DNA from: Virgibacillus siamensis
Lineage (GTDB): Bacteria; Bacillota; Bacilli; Bacillales; Amphibacillaceae
DNA: 64,000 nucleotides
Reading direction: 5' to 3'
NCBI RefSeq assembly: GCF_900162695.1
Contig: NZ_FUIH01000006.1
Coordinates: 1 to 64,000, forward strand
The notes beneath the pieces were generated by a model that was not told the DNA's origin, searched no databases, and saw nothing but the letters and a program-made list of their open reading frames with translations. Both the position numbers and the translations under genes were made by a program. Positions 6,629 to 15,943 of this stretch are shown here, piece after piece; within the stretch, counting starts at the first letter, position 1, and each line of letters opens with the position of its first letter.

Positions 6629-7918
6629 ATGAAGACTTCCCGGATTCCTGGCTTTTACAATAAGACAGTTGAGGAACGCAGGGAATTGCTTACTGCAATG
6701 GAAGGTTTCTCGGAAAAAGAGCAGGATATTTTATTTTCCAAAGAGCCGCTGCCAACTGAAACTGCGGATAAAATGATAGAAAATGTGATTGGAACCTTTC
6801 CGCTTCCGTTAGGGTTAGGACTGAATTTTCTAATTAATGATAAGGAATATACAATCCCGATGGCGGTAGAGGAACCATCTATCCTCGCTTCAGCAAGTCA
6901 TATTGCCAAGATTGTCAGAGAAGCGGGCGGATTCATCGCTGAATCAACCGAACGGGTTATGATTGGTCAGATTCAGGTGGTTGGCTGCCCTGATTTTTCT
7001 GCTGCCAAAGAAGCGGTTTTGAGTGAAAAAGATGCTTTGATCGATGCGGCAAACGCTTCATACCCCAGTCTCATGGCCAGAGGCGGTGGAGCGGAAGATT
7101 TGGAAGTCAGGATATTAAACGAGGAATCCGATTCAGCGTACGGAAAAATGCTTGTCCTGCATATTTATGTAAACACATGTGATGCTATGGGTGCGAATAT
7201 TATTAATACGATGGTGGAGTCACTGGCTCCAACTATTGAAAAAATAACCGATGGCAAAGTTTATTTGCGGATTCTGTCCAACTATCCGGACAGGTGTCTG
7301 GCAAAAGCACGTTGCGTTATTCCGCCTGAATTACTTGCAACAGGTGATTTTTCCGGTGAGGCAGTGCGGGACGGTGTAATCCATGCGTACGAATTTGCTG
7401 CATCTGATCCATTTAGAGCGGTAACACATAATAAAGGGATCATGAATGGTATTGATCCGGTTGTAATCGCGACAGGCAATGATTGGCGTGCCGTTGAAGC
7501 AGGGGCACATGCCCATGCTGCCAGATATGGAAAATATGGATCAATGACGGTTTGGTCCAAAGATGAAATGGGCAACCTTGTTGGTGAACTGGAATTGCCG
7601 ATGTCAGTTGGTACAGTTGGAGGTTCCATAAGGGTGCATCCCATGGCCAAAATAGCATTGAAAATTTTAGGTGTGGAATCTGCCCGGGAACTTGCACAGG
7701 TTATTGTCACTGTTGGACTTGCTCAGAATCTTGGAGCGCTTAAGGCCTTGGCGACAGATGGGATTCAAAAAGGCCATATGGCTTTACATTCTCGTTCTGT
7801 TGCAATCGCGGCAGGAGCTACAGGGGAGATGATTGATATCATTGCTGAACGATTGGTTAATGAAAAGGAAATCCGTGTCGGAAAAGCTAAAGAATTGGTG
7901 GACGAGTATACAAAATGA
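6629..7918 (+). CDS. mvaA: Hydroxymethylglutaryl-CoA reductase, class II
   Basis: A 429-residue class II (bacterial) HMG-CoA reductase that makes mevalonate from HMG-CoA, the committed step of isoprenoid synthesis by the mevalonate route. Class II blocks are visible: ENVIGTFPLPLG at 51-62, EEPSILASASH at 81-91 (catalytic Glu82), MGANIINTMVE at 187-197, HNKGIMNGID at 267-276 (catalytic Lys269), ATGNDWRA at 281-288 (Asp285) and the C-terminal LHSRS with His387. Residue equivalences come from the Pseudomonas mevalonii enzyme. AAAGGATGAG precedes the ATG. It is the first gene of a four-gene operon and overlaps the kinase gene by ATGA. Class II enzymes are about this length. Confidence 0.95.
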   Translation: MKTSRIPGFYNKTVEERRELLTAMEGFSEKEQDILFSKEPLPTETADKMIENVIGTFPLPLGLGLNFLINDKEYTIPMAVEEPSILASASHIAKIVREAGGFIAESTERVMIGQIQVVGCPDFSAAKEAVLSEKDALIDAANASYPSLMARGGGAEDLEVRILNEESDSAYGKMLVLHIYVNTCDAMGANIINTMVESLAPTIEKITDGKVYLRILSNYPDRCLAKARCVIPPELLATGDFSGEAVRDGVIHAYEFAASDPFRAVTHNKGIMNGIDPVVIATGNDWRAVEAGAHAHAARYGKYGSMTVWSKDEMGNLVGELELPMSVGTVGGSIRVHPMAKIALKILGVESARELAQVIVTVGLAQNLGALKALATDGIQKGHMALHSRSVAIAAGATGEMIDIIAERLVNEKEIRVGKAKELVDEYTK

Positions 7919-8874
7919 GTGCAGAAAAGGCAACAACTTCAGAACAAACAGCTATTGGTATAGCTCATAGTAAATTGATCTTAATCGGTGAACATGCAGT
8001 TGTACACGGGCAACCCGCAATTGCCATCCCATTCCCATTGGTCGGTGTGGAATCAATTGTTGATTATGTTCCGGGTTCAGTTCAATTGAACAGTTCTTTT
8101 TATACTGGTCCAATTGAATCTGCCCCCGAAATGCTGGAAGGGCTTGTGACGTGTATTAAAGAAACGTTGAAACATCTGCATTTGCCGTGCCAGGATTTTA
8201 TGATCCGGATTAAATCATCGATTCCACCTGGTAAAGGACTGGGTTCAAGTGCTTCAGTCGCAATTGCAGTTGTTAAATCGCTATTTCACTTCTTCGGTGA
8301 GCGGTATTCAGAGGAAGATTTGCTTAATCTGTCAAACATATCGGAAACATATGCCCATGGTGTTCCAAGTGGAATTGATACGTTAACTATAACTTCCGGG
8401 TCACCGGTTTGGTATGAAAAAGATGAGCCGATTAATTTTATTGATCCAAAAGGTGATTTTCACTTTATCGTAGCGGATTCCGGACGAGTTGGCGATACGC
8501 GTTCAGCTGTTGAATCCGTGGCAAGTCTGTTAAGGTCTGCACCGAAGCGTATTCAGAACAAGTTGGATCGTATCGGGGAAATTACACACCGGGCCAGAAA
8601 TGCACTGGAGACTGCCAGCAAACATCTGCTCGGACAGATGCTAAACGAAGCACAACGGGAACTGGAAGCACTTGGTGTTAGTGACGCCGGTCTTAACCGT
8701 TTAATATATTTTGCACGACAGGAAGGTGCATTGGGCGCAAAATTAACCGGTGGCGGAAATGGCGGCTGCATTATTGCGTTAGCACGTAATGAAGTGCATT
8801 CCAGACAATTGGCTGAAAAACTGAAAAAGTTTGGTGCCCATGCTGTATGGCCATTTGTTTTACGAAATAATTAA
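7915..8874 (+). CDS. mvk: Mevalonate kinase
   Basis: A 319-residue GHMP-family kinase that phosphorylates mevalonate with ATP to 5-phosphomevalonate. The three family motifs are present: IGEHAVVHGQPAIAIP near residues 24-39, the ATP loop IPPGKGLGSSASVA at 103-116, and KLTGGGNGGCIIAL near the C-terminus. HGVPSGIDT at 148-156 contains the catalytic Asp155. Its start (ATGA) overlaps the stop of the HMG-CoA reductase gene by 4 bp, indicating translational coupling. It precedes the decarboxylase gene by 26 bp. Confidence 0.93.
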   Translation: MSAEKATTSEQTAIGIAHSKLILIGEHAVVHGQPAIAIPFPLVGVESIVDYVPGSVQLNSSFYTGPIESAPEMLEGLVTCIKETLKHLHLPCQDFMIRIKSSIPPGKGLGSSASVAIAVVKSLFHFFGERYSEEDLLNLSNISETYAHGVPSGIDTLTITSGSPVWYEKDEPINFIDPKGDFHFIVADSGRVGDTRSAVESVASLLRSAPKRIQNKLDRIGEITHRARNALETASKHLLGQMLNEAQRELEALGVSDAGLNRLIYFARQEGALGAKLTGGGNGGCIIALARNEVHSRQLAEKLKKFGAHAVWPFVLRNN

Positions 8875-8900
8875 AAGAAGTCAGGTGTGAGGGGATACGC

Positions 8901-9878
8901 ATGAAAGCAACAGCTAAGGCACATACAAATATTGCTTTGATCAAGTATTGGGGAAAACGGGACGAATCATTGATTCTCCCTATGAATAGCAGCCTTTCCT
9001 TAACGCTGGATGGATTTTATACAACTACCTCCGTTGAATTCAGGACAGAATTGACGAAAGATCAATTCTATTTGAATGGTGAGGCGGTTGTTGATGGACA
9101 ATTTGATCGTGTAACGGGCTTTCTGAATCTTATTCGAAGCTTCGCCGGAAAAGATAATTTTTTTGCAACAGTGAATTCGACCAACCATGTACCAACTGCC
9201 GCCGGATTTGCATCATCTGCATCCGGATTTGCTGCACTTGCAGCAGCTGCTGTGAAGGCATTGGGATTACCGGTTGACGAAACAGTGCTTTCCCGTCTAA
9301 CAAGACAAGGTTCCGGTTCAGCATGCCGCTCTATTTATGGTGGTTTTGTTGAATGGGAAAAGGGTTCCAAAGCTGATGGTACCGATTCATACGCTGTCCC
9401 GATTGCTCCGGCTGACCATTGGGACATTCGTGTAGCGGCGGTAGTTCTGTCTTCAAAAGCGAAAAAAGTACTTAGCCGTGAAGGAATGAAGCGCACGGTC
9501 GACACATCAGCGTTTTATTCAAGCTGGATTGACGGTATTCCACATGATATGGATCAGATCAAAGATGGTATCCGAACGAAGGATTTTGAAAAAGTTGGTA
9601 AAATTGCTGAAGCAAACTGTTTGAAGATGCATGCAACTACTTTGGGAGCAAATCCTCCTTTTTCTTATTGGCATGATACGACAATGGCTGTTATGCATGC
9701 AGTGCGGGAACTAAGAGAAAATGGAATTCCCGCATATTTCACAATTGATGCGGGTCCGAATGTGAAAGTCCTTTATTTGCCGGAGAATGAGCAGATATTA
9801 AAGCAATCTCTCCGTGACATCCCTGGTGTTCATGATGTGATTTCCAGTAAAGCGGGCCAGGGAATATCCTATCTTTAG
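8901..9878 (+). CDS. mvaD: Diphosphomevalonate decarboxylase
   Basis: 325 residues; ATP-dependent decarboxylation of mevalonate 5-diphosphate to isopentenyl diphosphate, the last step of the pathway. The N-terminal AHTNIALIKYWGKRDE (7-22) is diagnostic, followed by PMNSSLSLTLD and the ATP-binding FASSASGFAALAAAA (near residue 100-114). RQGSGSACRSIYGG near 136-149 supplies the conserved Ser/Arg pair. A GTGAGGGG site precedes the ATG. Length is normal for the family. Confidence 0.94.
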   Translation: MKATAKAHTNIALIKYWGKRDESLILPMNSSLSLTLDGFYTTTSVEFRTELTKDQFYLNGEAVVDGQFDRVTGFLNLIRSFAGKDNFFATVNSTNHVPTAAGFASSASGFAALAAAAVKALGLPVDETVLSRLTRQGSGSACRSIYGGFVEWEKGSKADGTDSYAVPIAPADHWDIRVAAVVLSSKAKKVLSREGMKRTVDTSAFYSSWIDGIPHDMDQIKDGIRTKDFEKVGKIAEANCLKMHATTLGANPPFSYWHDTTMAVMHAVRELRENGIPAYFTIDAGPNVKVLYLPENEQILKQSLRDIPGVHDVISSKAGQGISYL

Positions 9879-9891
9879 GGGTTGAAACATC

Positions 9892-10986
9892 TTGTCTAAA
9901 TCAATAACTATCAAAACACCCGGGAAATTAATGATTGCAGGAGAATTTGCCGTTCTTGAAAAATATCAGAAGCTCGTGGTCATGGCGGTTGACCGTTTTG
10001 TTTATGCCACCTTGGAACAAAGCGGAGATAACCGTCTTTCTTTACATAATTTTGATCTGACAGATATTGAATGGGCCTGGACAGATAAACATGTTGTGAT
10101 ACGCACGGATGATGATCGGGTACGCTTTGTCGAAAATGCAATGACAGTAGTTTATTCTTATTTAGCTGAAAATAATATTCTGGTGGAGCCGTTCCATCTG
10201 AAAGTCCGGAGTGAATTGGATGATACCGGCGGCCAAAAATATGGCTTGGGATCAAGTGCAGCAGTGGTAACTGCCGTCATTGCAGCTGTTTTGAAAAAGT
10301 TTTTGCCGCAAAAGGCATCCCAACAACTTATCTTTAAGCTTGCATCGATTTCCCATGTCATTACGCAGGGAAATGGTTCCGGCGCTGATGTTGCTGCATC
10401 ATCTCACGGGGGGATGCTGCAATATTCTTCTTTTCAAGCAGATTGGCTTCTGGATGCGTATGATAAAGCCGGCACGATAACGGAACTTGCAGGTTCTGAT
10501 TGGCCATATTTCTCGTTGAGTCCCACCCGTTTGCCGGAAAACCTGCATATATGCATAGGCTGGACTGGTTCTCCTGCATCGACCTCATCACTTATCCAAA
10601 AGATCAGAAGACTGAAAGATACGAATGAATTATTGTACGAACAATTCCTTTCCGACAGTGGGAAGGCAGTCGGAAGTTTTCTGGATGGTGTTCAACATGA
10701 TTACGCGACAAAGGTCATTGAAGGGGTCAGGCTGAATCGCCAAGCACTTTCAGTAGTTGGCAAAAACGCCGGAGTGGACATTGAAACATCGGCATTGACT
10801 GTGTTGTGTGATTTGGCGGAGAAGCATGGTGGTGCTGGAAAACCATCCGGAGCAGGTGGCGGTGATTGCGGTATTGCTTTTATGCCCTCCGAAGAGCAGG
10901 CTAACGAATTGATGAAAGCATGGAAAAAAGCAGGAATAAAACCGCTCGATCTTACACTTTGTTCCGACGGCGCGGTAATGATTTAA
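9892..10986 (+). CDS. mvaK2: Phosphomevalonate kinase
   Basis: A 364-residue GHMP kinase that converts phosphomevalonate to diphosphomevalonate. It has TPGKLMIAGEFAVLE (9-23), the ATP loop KYGLGSSAAVVTAV near residues 115-128, GNGSGADVAASSHGG near 161-175 and GKPSGAGGGDCGIAF near 318-332. The start is TTG (9892) after AGGGGT; it aligns with the usual N-terminus. Last gene of the operon, followed by a terminator. No HMG-CoA synthase or isopentenyl-diphosphate isomerase gene is in the window, so those steps must be encoded elsewhere. Confidence 0.92.
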   Translation: MSKSITIKTPGKLMIAGEFAVLEKYQKLVVMAVDRFVYATLEQSGDNRLSLHNFDLTDIEWAWTDKHVVIRTDDDRVRFVENAMTVVYSYLAENNILVEPFHLKVRSELDDTGGQKYGLGSSAAVVTAVIAAVLKKFLPQKASQQLIFKLASISHVITQGNGSGADVAASSHGGMLQYSSFQADWLLDAYDKAGTITELAGSDWPYFSLSPTRLPENLHICIGWTGSPASTSSLIQKIRRLKDTNELLYEQFLSDSGKAVGSFLDGVQHDYATKVIEGVRLNRQALSVVGKNAGVDIETSALTVLCDLAEKHGGAGKPSGAGGGDCGIAFMPSEEQANELMKAWKKAGIKPLDLTLCSDGAVMI

Positions 10987-10987
10987 T

Positions 10988-11017
10988 AAAGGACGTCCTG
11001 AGTTGGACGTTTTTTTT
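10988..11017 (+). terminator. Terminator of the mevalonate operon
   Basis: AAAGGACGTCC pairs with GGACGTTTTTT (11 bp with two G-U pairs, 6-nt loop) and runs into eight T residues. Confidence 0.85.
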
Positions 11018-11129
11018 AGTTGTATCGGGAAAGGCAATCAGCCCAGGAATGAATATATATACATATTTTTGTTGAGTTGAGTCATGTTGCAATTGTTCGA
11101 TAAAATGTAAAGCAGAGGAGGCGTTTACA

Positions 11130-12032
11130 TTGAAAAAAGACTTATCGATAATTGGAGTACCGATGGATCTGGGCCAAAGCCGCCGCGGGGTTGATATGGG
11201 TCCCAGTGCTATTCGCTATGCCGGTGTTGTGGAAACACTGGAAAACCTGAAATATAATATTAACGATCTTGGTGACGTGCCAATTTCACGTCCTGACAGT
11301 AAATACGAAAAACAGGAAGGTAATCTGCGCAATCTAAAGCAGGTTGCTGAAGGAAATCAAAAACTGGCGGAGATGGTTGATCAGGAAATTGACAATAGCC
11401 GTTTCCCGCTTGTACTTGGTGGAGACCACAGCATCGCTATCGGAAGTTTGGCGGGAATATCCAAGCATTATGAGAATCTTGGTGTGATTTGGTATGACGC
11501 ACATGGGGATTTGAATTCTGGCGAGACATCACCATCAGGCAATATTCATGGAATGCCACTCGCCGTGAGTCTGGGTATCGGCCACGAAAAGCTGACAGAC
11601 ATTCTGGACTATCAGCCTAAAATAAAGCCGGAAAATATTGTGATTATTGGAGCACGCTCGCTTGATCCGGGAGAAAAGGAACTAATACAAGAACGGGGCA
11701 TAATTGTTTATTCGATGCACGAAATTGATCGTATGGGTATGACGAAAGTGATGACAGAGACGATTGACTACTTGGGAGAACGGACGGATGGTGTTCATCT
11801 AAGCCTTGACCTTGATGGACTGGATCCGGAAGAAGCGCCTGGTGTGGGCACACCTGTAATTGGCGGGTTATCCTATAGGGAAAGCCATCTTGCAATGGAA
11901 ATGCTGGAAGAATCCAATCTGATTACGTCAGCAGAATTTGTGGAAGTGAACCCGATTCTTGATGATAAAAATAAAACCGCAACAATGGCGGTCGGATTGA
12001 TTGGTTCATTATTTGGTGAGAAATTGAAATAA
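11130..12032 (+). CDS. rocF: Arginase
   Basis: A 300-residue Mn-dependent ureohydrolase that splits arginine into ornithine and urea in the cytoplasm. Metal-ligand motifs are complete: LGGDHSIAIGS near residue 98-108, YDAHGDLNSGETSPSGNIHGMP at about 122-143 and SLDLDGLDPEEAPGVGTP at about 225-242. The SGNIHGMP block is typical of arginase rather than agmatinase. TTG start at 11130 follows AGAGGAGG. It is monocistronic with its own terminator; no rocD/rocE neighbour is present. Confidence 0.93.
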   Translation: MKKDLSIIGVPMDLGQSRRGVDMGPSAIRYAGVVETLENLKYNINDLGDVPISRPDSKYEKQEGNLRNLKQVAEGNQKLAEMVDQEIDNSRFPLVLGGDHSIAIGSLAGISKHYENLGVIWYDAHGDLNSGETSPSGNIHGMPLAVSLGIGHEKLTDILDYQPKIKPENIVIIGARSLDPGEKELIQERGIIVYSMHEIDRMGMTKVMTETIDYLGERTDGVHLSLDLDGLDPEEAPGVGTPVIGGLSYRESHLAMEMLEESNLITSAEFVEVNPILDDKNKTATMAVGLIGSLFGEKLK

Positions 12033-12050
12033 AACTCCACCATACAAAAT

Positions 12051-12088
12051 AAGCCCGTACCGTAATTAAATGGGTACGGGTTTGTTTT
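12051..12088 (+). terminator. Terminator of the arginase gene
   Basis: CCCGTACC and GGTACGGG form an 8-bp stem followed by TTTGTTTT. Confidence 0.8.
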
Positions 12089-12160
12089 ACGGTTTAAAAT
12101 TCCATGAAAAAAGACATTCCCTATAAATGAAATGTCCAATGCATGAGGTATATTTTTTAT

Positions 12161-12307
12161 TCAGTATTGATACGTATTTAGAAGGTCATCCAGTTTTTTG
12201 CTGGATTCTATGACAATTTCAGAGGTTAACCCATGGTCGTTGCTTAAAATAATCATTTCATCACGATACTGTTCAATCTTTTCCAATATTAATGAGTTAT
12301 TATCCAC
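12161..12307 (-). CDS. Spo0E-like aspartyl-phosphate phosphatase
   Basis: A 48-residue protein read from GTG at 12307, preceded by GAGGGGTGG. It contains the Spo0E-family pattern: an N-terminal helix (LILEKIEQYRDEMIILS), a loop with NDHGLTSE, and the second helix IESSKKLDDLLNTYQ carrying the signature S-x2-L-D. Family members dephosphorylate Spo0A~P and delay sporulation. A longer frame to an ATG at 12379 exists but lacks a ribosome binding site. It lies divergent to sigW. Confidence 0.8.
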   Translation of the reverse strand: MDNNSLILEKIEQYRDEMIILSNDHGLTSEIVIESSKKLDDLLNTYQY

Positions 12308-12395
12308 AAAACCACCCCTCAATCTAGTATAATTATAGTAACAAGCTACCCAAATTCTTGCATATTTAAACAACTTCAAAGCAGAAAAAAGTTTT

Positions 12396-12422
12396 TGAAA
12401 CCTTTAGCAGGGTTTATTCGTA
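12396..12422 (+). promoter_or_regulatory. SigW-type autoregulatory promoter
   Basis: TGAAAC (12396-12401), 17 bp, CGTA (12419-12422), followed by TGCG, 37 bp before the sigW start. This matches the known SigW consensus (TGAAAC, 16-17 bp, CGTA) and the autoregulated sigW promoter of Bacillus. Confidence 0.85.
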
Positions 12423-12458
12423 TGCGTATTACCGCATATCTGGCGGAGGTACAGATAA

Positions 12459-13022
12459 ATGGAATCATTAATTAAAGAGAAAATTAAAAAGGTTAAAAAG
12501 GGAGATCAGGCTGCTTTTGAAGGTATAGTCTCGTTTTATCAGCACAAAATATTTCAGCATTGCTACCGTATGCTGGGGAATCGTCACGAGGCTGAAGATA
12601 TAGCACAGGAAGCATTTATCAGAGCATTTGTAAACATTCATTCGTTTGACGTGAATCGGAAGTTTTCAACCTGGCTGTATCGAATTGCTACCAATTTGAC
12701 GATTGACCGGATACGAAAACGAAAACCTGACTATTATCTGGATGCGGAGATAACCGGAACAGAAGGGCTGAATATGTATTCACAGCTTGCCGCGGACAAT
12801 CGTTTGCCCGATGAAGAAGCTGAAAGTATGGAATTGCAACAATATATTCACCGTGAGATAGCATCTCTTCCGACTAAATATCGCGGCATCATCATTTTGC
12901 GTTACCTGGAAGATTTCTCACTGAAAGAGATCAGTGAGATTATGGACATTCCTCTTGGTACCGTAAAAACCCGAATTCATCGGGGGCGCGAGGCATTACG
13001 CAAAAAGCTTCGCCATGTGTAA
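12459..13022 (+). CDS. sigW: ECF RNA polymerase sigma factor SigW
   Basis: 187 residues. Region 2 spans about 20-90, with GNRHEAEDIAQEAFIRAFVN and FSTWLYRIATNLTIDRIRKRK. Region 4 spans about 128-180, with LPTKYRGIIILRYLEDFSLKEIS and the HTH IPLGTVKTRIHRGREALRKKL. SigW directs the response to cell-envelope stress and antimicrobial peptides. ATG at 12459 follows GGAGGT. The SigW-type promoter upstream and the rsiW gene 15 bp downstream fit the standard operon. Confidence 0.95.
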   Translation: MESLIKEKIKKVKKGDQAAFEGIVSFYQHKIFQHCYRMLGNRHEAEDIAQEAFIRAFVNIHSFDVNRKFSTWLYRIATNLTIDRIRKRKPDYYLDAEITGTEGLNMYSQLAADNRLPDEEAESMELQQYIHREIASLPTKYRGIIILRYLEDFSLKEISEIMDIPLGTVKTRIHRGREALRKKLRHV

Positions 13023-13037
13023 AGGAGTGTGATCAAC

Positions 13038-13676
13038 TTGAATTGCAGCAATGAAGCAATAGAGCTAATGCATAAATACTTGGATAATGATATATTACAA
13101 GAGGAAGAAGACAAGTTACGGCACCATCTGGAGAATTGTGAACAGTGCCAAAAGCATTTTCATGAATTGAAGCGCGCGATTACACTTGTCCAAAGCACAG
13201 AACGGATTACAGCACCTTCTGATTTCACAGAAGGGGTCATGGAAAATTTGCCTGTTGAACGAAAGCGTGTACGCTATAAGCGCTGGTTTAAGACTCATCC
13301 AATTCTGACATCGGCAGCGATCTTTTTCATTTTTATGTTTAGTGGTATTTTTTCTGCCTGGAATCAGGATAGTGCACTGGTTGTATCCAAACAGGAAAAT
13401 CTGGTCGTTCAGGGTGATACGGTAATTGTACCTGAAGGGGTTACGGTTTCGGGTGACTTGCTTGTTAAAAACGGCGATCTCCGGATTGAGGGGACGGTTG
13501 ATGGTAATGTCACAATCATCAATGGAGAACTGATTGATAAGCAAATAGAGGGGACCGGTCTGATGGCATCTGTTGGCGAGGTAAATGGTGAACTAAAGCA
13601 GGTGGATCAGATTTTTGAATGGATATGGTATCACACGAAGGATATGGTTGAAAGTGTATTTTCAATGGATGAGTAA
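13038..13676 (+). CDS. rsiW: Anti-sigma-W factor RsiW
   Basis: 212 residues from TTG at 13038, ten bases after AAAGGAG; this start (MNCSNEAIELMHKYLD) matches the Bacillus RsiW N-terminus better than the GTG at 13029, which abuts the binding site. The cytoplasmic part has the zinc-binding ZAS motif H-x3-C-x2-C (HHLENCEQC). One transmembrane helix follows (TSAAIFFIFMFSGIFSAW, about 93-110), then an extracellular domain. It sequesters SigW at the membrane until cleaved successively by PrsW and RasP (known in B. subtilis). Confidence 0.92.
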   Translation: MNCSNEAIELMHKYLDNDILQEEEDKLRHHLENCEQCQKHFHELKRAITLVQSTERITAPSDFTEGVMENLPVERKRVRYKRWFKTHPILTSAAIFFIFMFSGIFSAWNQDSALVVSKQENLVVQGDTVIVPEGVTVSGDLLVKNGDLRIEGTVDGNVTIINGELIDKQIEGTGLMASVGEVNGELKQVDQIFEWIWYHTKDMVESVFSMDE

Positions 13677-13695
13677 ATCATTTTGAATAGACGAT

Positions 13696-13724
13696 AAAAG
13701 TCTGGCAAATGCCGGGCTTTTTTT
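13696..13724 (+). terminator. Terminator of sigW-rsiW
   Basis: AAAAGTCTGGC pairs with GCCGGGCTTTT, followed by TTTT. Confidence 0.8.
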
Positions 13725-13816
13725 CATTTCAATACTGGTTAAGTAATATGATATAATAAAGAGTGGTTATTAAAAATCGATGGGAAGAAGACTAATGTAC
13801 AAAAGGAAGTGTGAAC

Positions 13817-14638
13817 ATGCTTGATGGGGGATTTACTTTTTTAAACCTGTTGCGAATCGGCGTAGATATAGCTCTCGTCTGGTATGTTTTATATAAATTA
13901 ATCATGTTGATCAGGGGCACTAAAGCGATACAGCTTTTAAAAGGTATTATTGTGGTACTTGTTGTATGGGTGCTTAGCAGGGTGTTTGAACTGCAAACGG
14001 TGCAATACATAACCAATCAGGCAATAACGTGGGGATTTGTATTCATTGTGATCCTGTTTCAGCCTGAATTGCGACGTGCACTGGAACAGCTGGGCAGGGG
14101 AAACATTTTCTCAAGAGGCTCCAGATCTGAGGAAGAAATATTAGAACAAAAAATTGAGGCGATTATCCAGTCGTGTACATATATGGCAAAGCGTAGGATT
14201 GGTGCGCTGATTTCATTGGAACGTGAGACGGGCATTGGTGATTATGCTGAGACAGGCATTCCAATCAACGGGAAACTTACGCATCAGCTTCTCACTAATA
14301 TTTTCACACCAAACACCCCGCTTCATGACGGGGCGGTCATTATTAAAGATGAGGAGATTATGGCAGCTGCCTGTTATTTGCCTTTATCGGAGAGTCCTTT
14401 TATTTCCAAAGAACTGGGTACAAGGCATAGGGCTGCCATGGGAATCAGTGAAGTAACAGATGCCCTGACAATCGTCGTGTCGGAGGAAACCGGCAATATC
14501 TCTTGTACCAAAAACGGTGAATTGATGCGGGAATTGGACCAGGAAGCATTACGTGAATTTCTGCGCGGAAATCTGTCACCTTCACTTAAAACCCCTGAAT
14601 CCAAGTCACGAAATCGGAGGGGGAAGAAGAATGGATAA
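13817..14638 (+). CDS. cdaA: Diadenylate cyclase CdaA
   Basis: A 273-residue membrane enzyme that condenses two ATP into c-di-AMP, the messenger that controls potassium and osmolyte transport. Three hydrophobic helices cover about residues 8-80, followed by the DAC domain with IFQPELRRALEQLGRG, NTPLHDGAVII (DGA motif near 171) and the LGTRHRAAMGISE block (RHR near 203). ATG at 13817 follows AAAGGAAG by 7 bp; an in-frame GTG at 13811 is too close. It overlaps cdaR by 8 bp and heads the conserved cdaA-cdaR-glmM group. Confidence 0.95.
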   Translation: MLDGGFTFLNLLRIGVDIALVWYVLYKLIMLIRGTKAIQLLKGIIVVLVVWVLSRVFELQTVQYITNQAITWGFVFIVILFQPELRRALEQLGRGNIFSRGSRSEEEILEQKIEAIIQSCTYMAKRRIGALISLERETGIGDYAETGIPINGKLTHQLLTNIFTPNTPLHDGAVIIKDEEIMAAACYLPLSESPFISKELGTRHRAAMGISEVTDALTIVVSEETGNISCTKNGELMRELDQEALREFLRGNLSPSLKTPESKSRNRRGKKNG

Positions 14639-15860
14639 TTGGTTTAAAAGCCGTTGGTTCGTTCGTGGTGTGTCACTCGTTTTTGCTGTTTTGTTATATG
14701 TCTTCGTTCAAGTGGAGATTGATAAATACGATAGCAATGAATCGCGCATTTTTCCAAGTGGCAATGAGGAAGTGGCAACGATTGAAAATATGCCTGTTAA
14801 TATCCGGATCGATCAGGAGAAATATGTTGTCGGCGGTGTGCCTCAAACAGTATCTGTAACGCTGGAAGGTTCAGAAAGTACGCTGAAGGCAACGGCCAGA
14901 CAGAAAAACTTCGATATCTATGTCAATCTGGAAGGACTGGATGAAGGTACACATACAGTTGAATTAAAACATGCAAATGTGCCGAGGGAATTAAAAGTCT
15001 ATATTGAACCGAAAACGGTTGAGGTTACGATTGAAGAGCGTGCATCCAAACAGTTTACGGTTACAACTGACTTTATCAATACCGATAAGCTGCCGCAAGG
15101 GTATGAACTTGGTCAAAGCACTGTTGAACCAAGCACAGTGACCATTACCAGCTCCAAGGAAATCATCGATCAAATTGCTATTGTGAAAGTATTTGTCGAT
15201 GTTGCGGGATTGAAGGAGCCAATTGACAACAGGGAGGTCCCCGTTAATGTCTATGATGCACGGGGCAATGAACTAAATGTCCAAATGGAGCCGGAGAGTG
15301 TGGCGGTTTCAGTAGATGTACACAACCCGAGTAAGTCTGTGCCGGTCTCGGTGTCAACAACCGGTGAGCTTCCGGAAGGCTATACAATGTCCTCTGTATC
15401 TGCTAATGTGGACAAGGTAAAATTATATGGGACAAGTGATGTATTAAAAGGAATTGAAGAGGTCCCAACGGAAGATATTGATCTATCTGATTTAAATGAA
15501 TCCGGGACAGTGGAAGTTGGATTGGCTCTTCCGGACGGGGTGCATGTAAAAAACAGCAAAAAAGTTGAAGTGAAGGTTGAATTGGAACAGAAGAAGACAT
15601 TGGAGGACGTTCCGATTGAAGTGGAGAACCTTCAGGATGGACAGGAAGTATCATTTGTACAGCCGGAATCCCAGTCAATGGAAGTTACCGTTAGCGGAAA
15701 ACAAAAAGATGTTAGTGCAACTTCTGCAGAGGATATAGCCGCCACTGTTGATGCAAGCGGACTGGAAGAAGGTGAGCATGTGCTTCCGGTGTCGTTGGAA
15801 GGGCCGGAAAACGTAGATTTGACCGGAGAATATAAACAGGTAACAATTGAAATTACCTGA
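14631..15860 (+). CDS. cdaR: CdaA regulator CdaR (YbbR-domain protein)
   Basis: 409 residues: a short cytoplasmic N-terminus, one signal-anchor helix (FVRGVSLVFAVLLYVFVQVE, about 9-28) and four extracytoplasmic YbbR domains, seen as repeated units of about 80 residues with recurring P-x-x-V-x-V-x-V/L-x-G patterns (for example VPQTVSVTLEGS and QSMEVTVSGKQ). In Bacillus and Listeria, CdaR binds and modulates CdaA. ATG at 14631 lies inside the cdaA stop region after GGAGGGGG, so translation is coupled. Confidence 0.92.
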   Translation: MDNWFKSRWFVRGVSLVFAVLLYVFVQVEIDKYDSNESRIFPSGNEEVATIENMPVNIRIDQEKYVVGGVPQTVSVTLEGSESTLKATARQKNFDIYVNLEGLDEGTHTVELKHANVPRELKVYIEPKTVEVTIEERASKQFTVTTDFINTDKLPQGYELGQSTVEPSTVTITSSKEIIDQIAIVKVFVDVAGLKEPIDNREVPVNVYDARGNELNVQMEPESVAVSVDVHNPSKSVPVSVSTTGELPEGYTMSSVSANVDKVKLYGTSDVLKGIEEVPTEDIDLSDLNESGTVEVGLALPDGVHVKNSKKVEVKVELEQKKTLEDVPIEVENLQDGQEVSFVQPESQSMEVTVSGKQKDVSATSAEDIAATVDASGLEEGEHVLPVSLEGPENVDLTGEYKQVTIEIT

Positions 15861-15943
15861 TACGTGAACAGGAAGGTATCATAAGCGCGAGAGATGCGTT
15901 TTACCCACATGAAGAGGGTAAATGGAAAAAGGAGAGAAACAGC

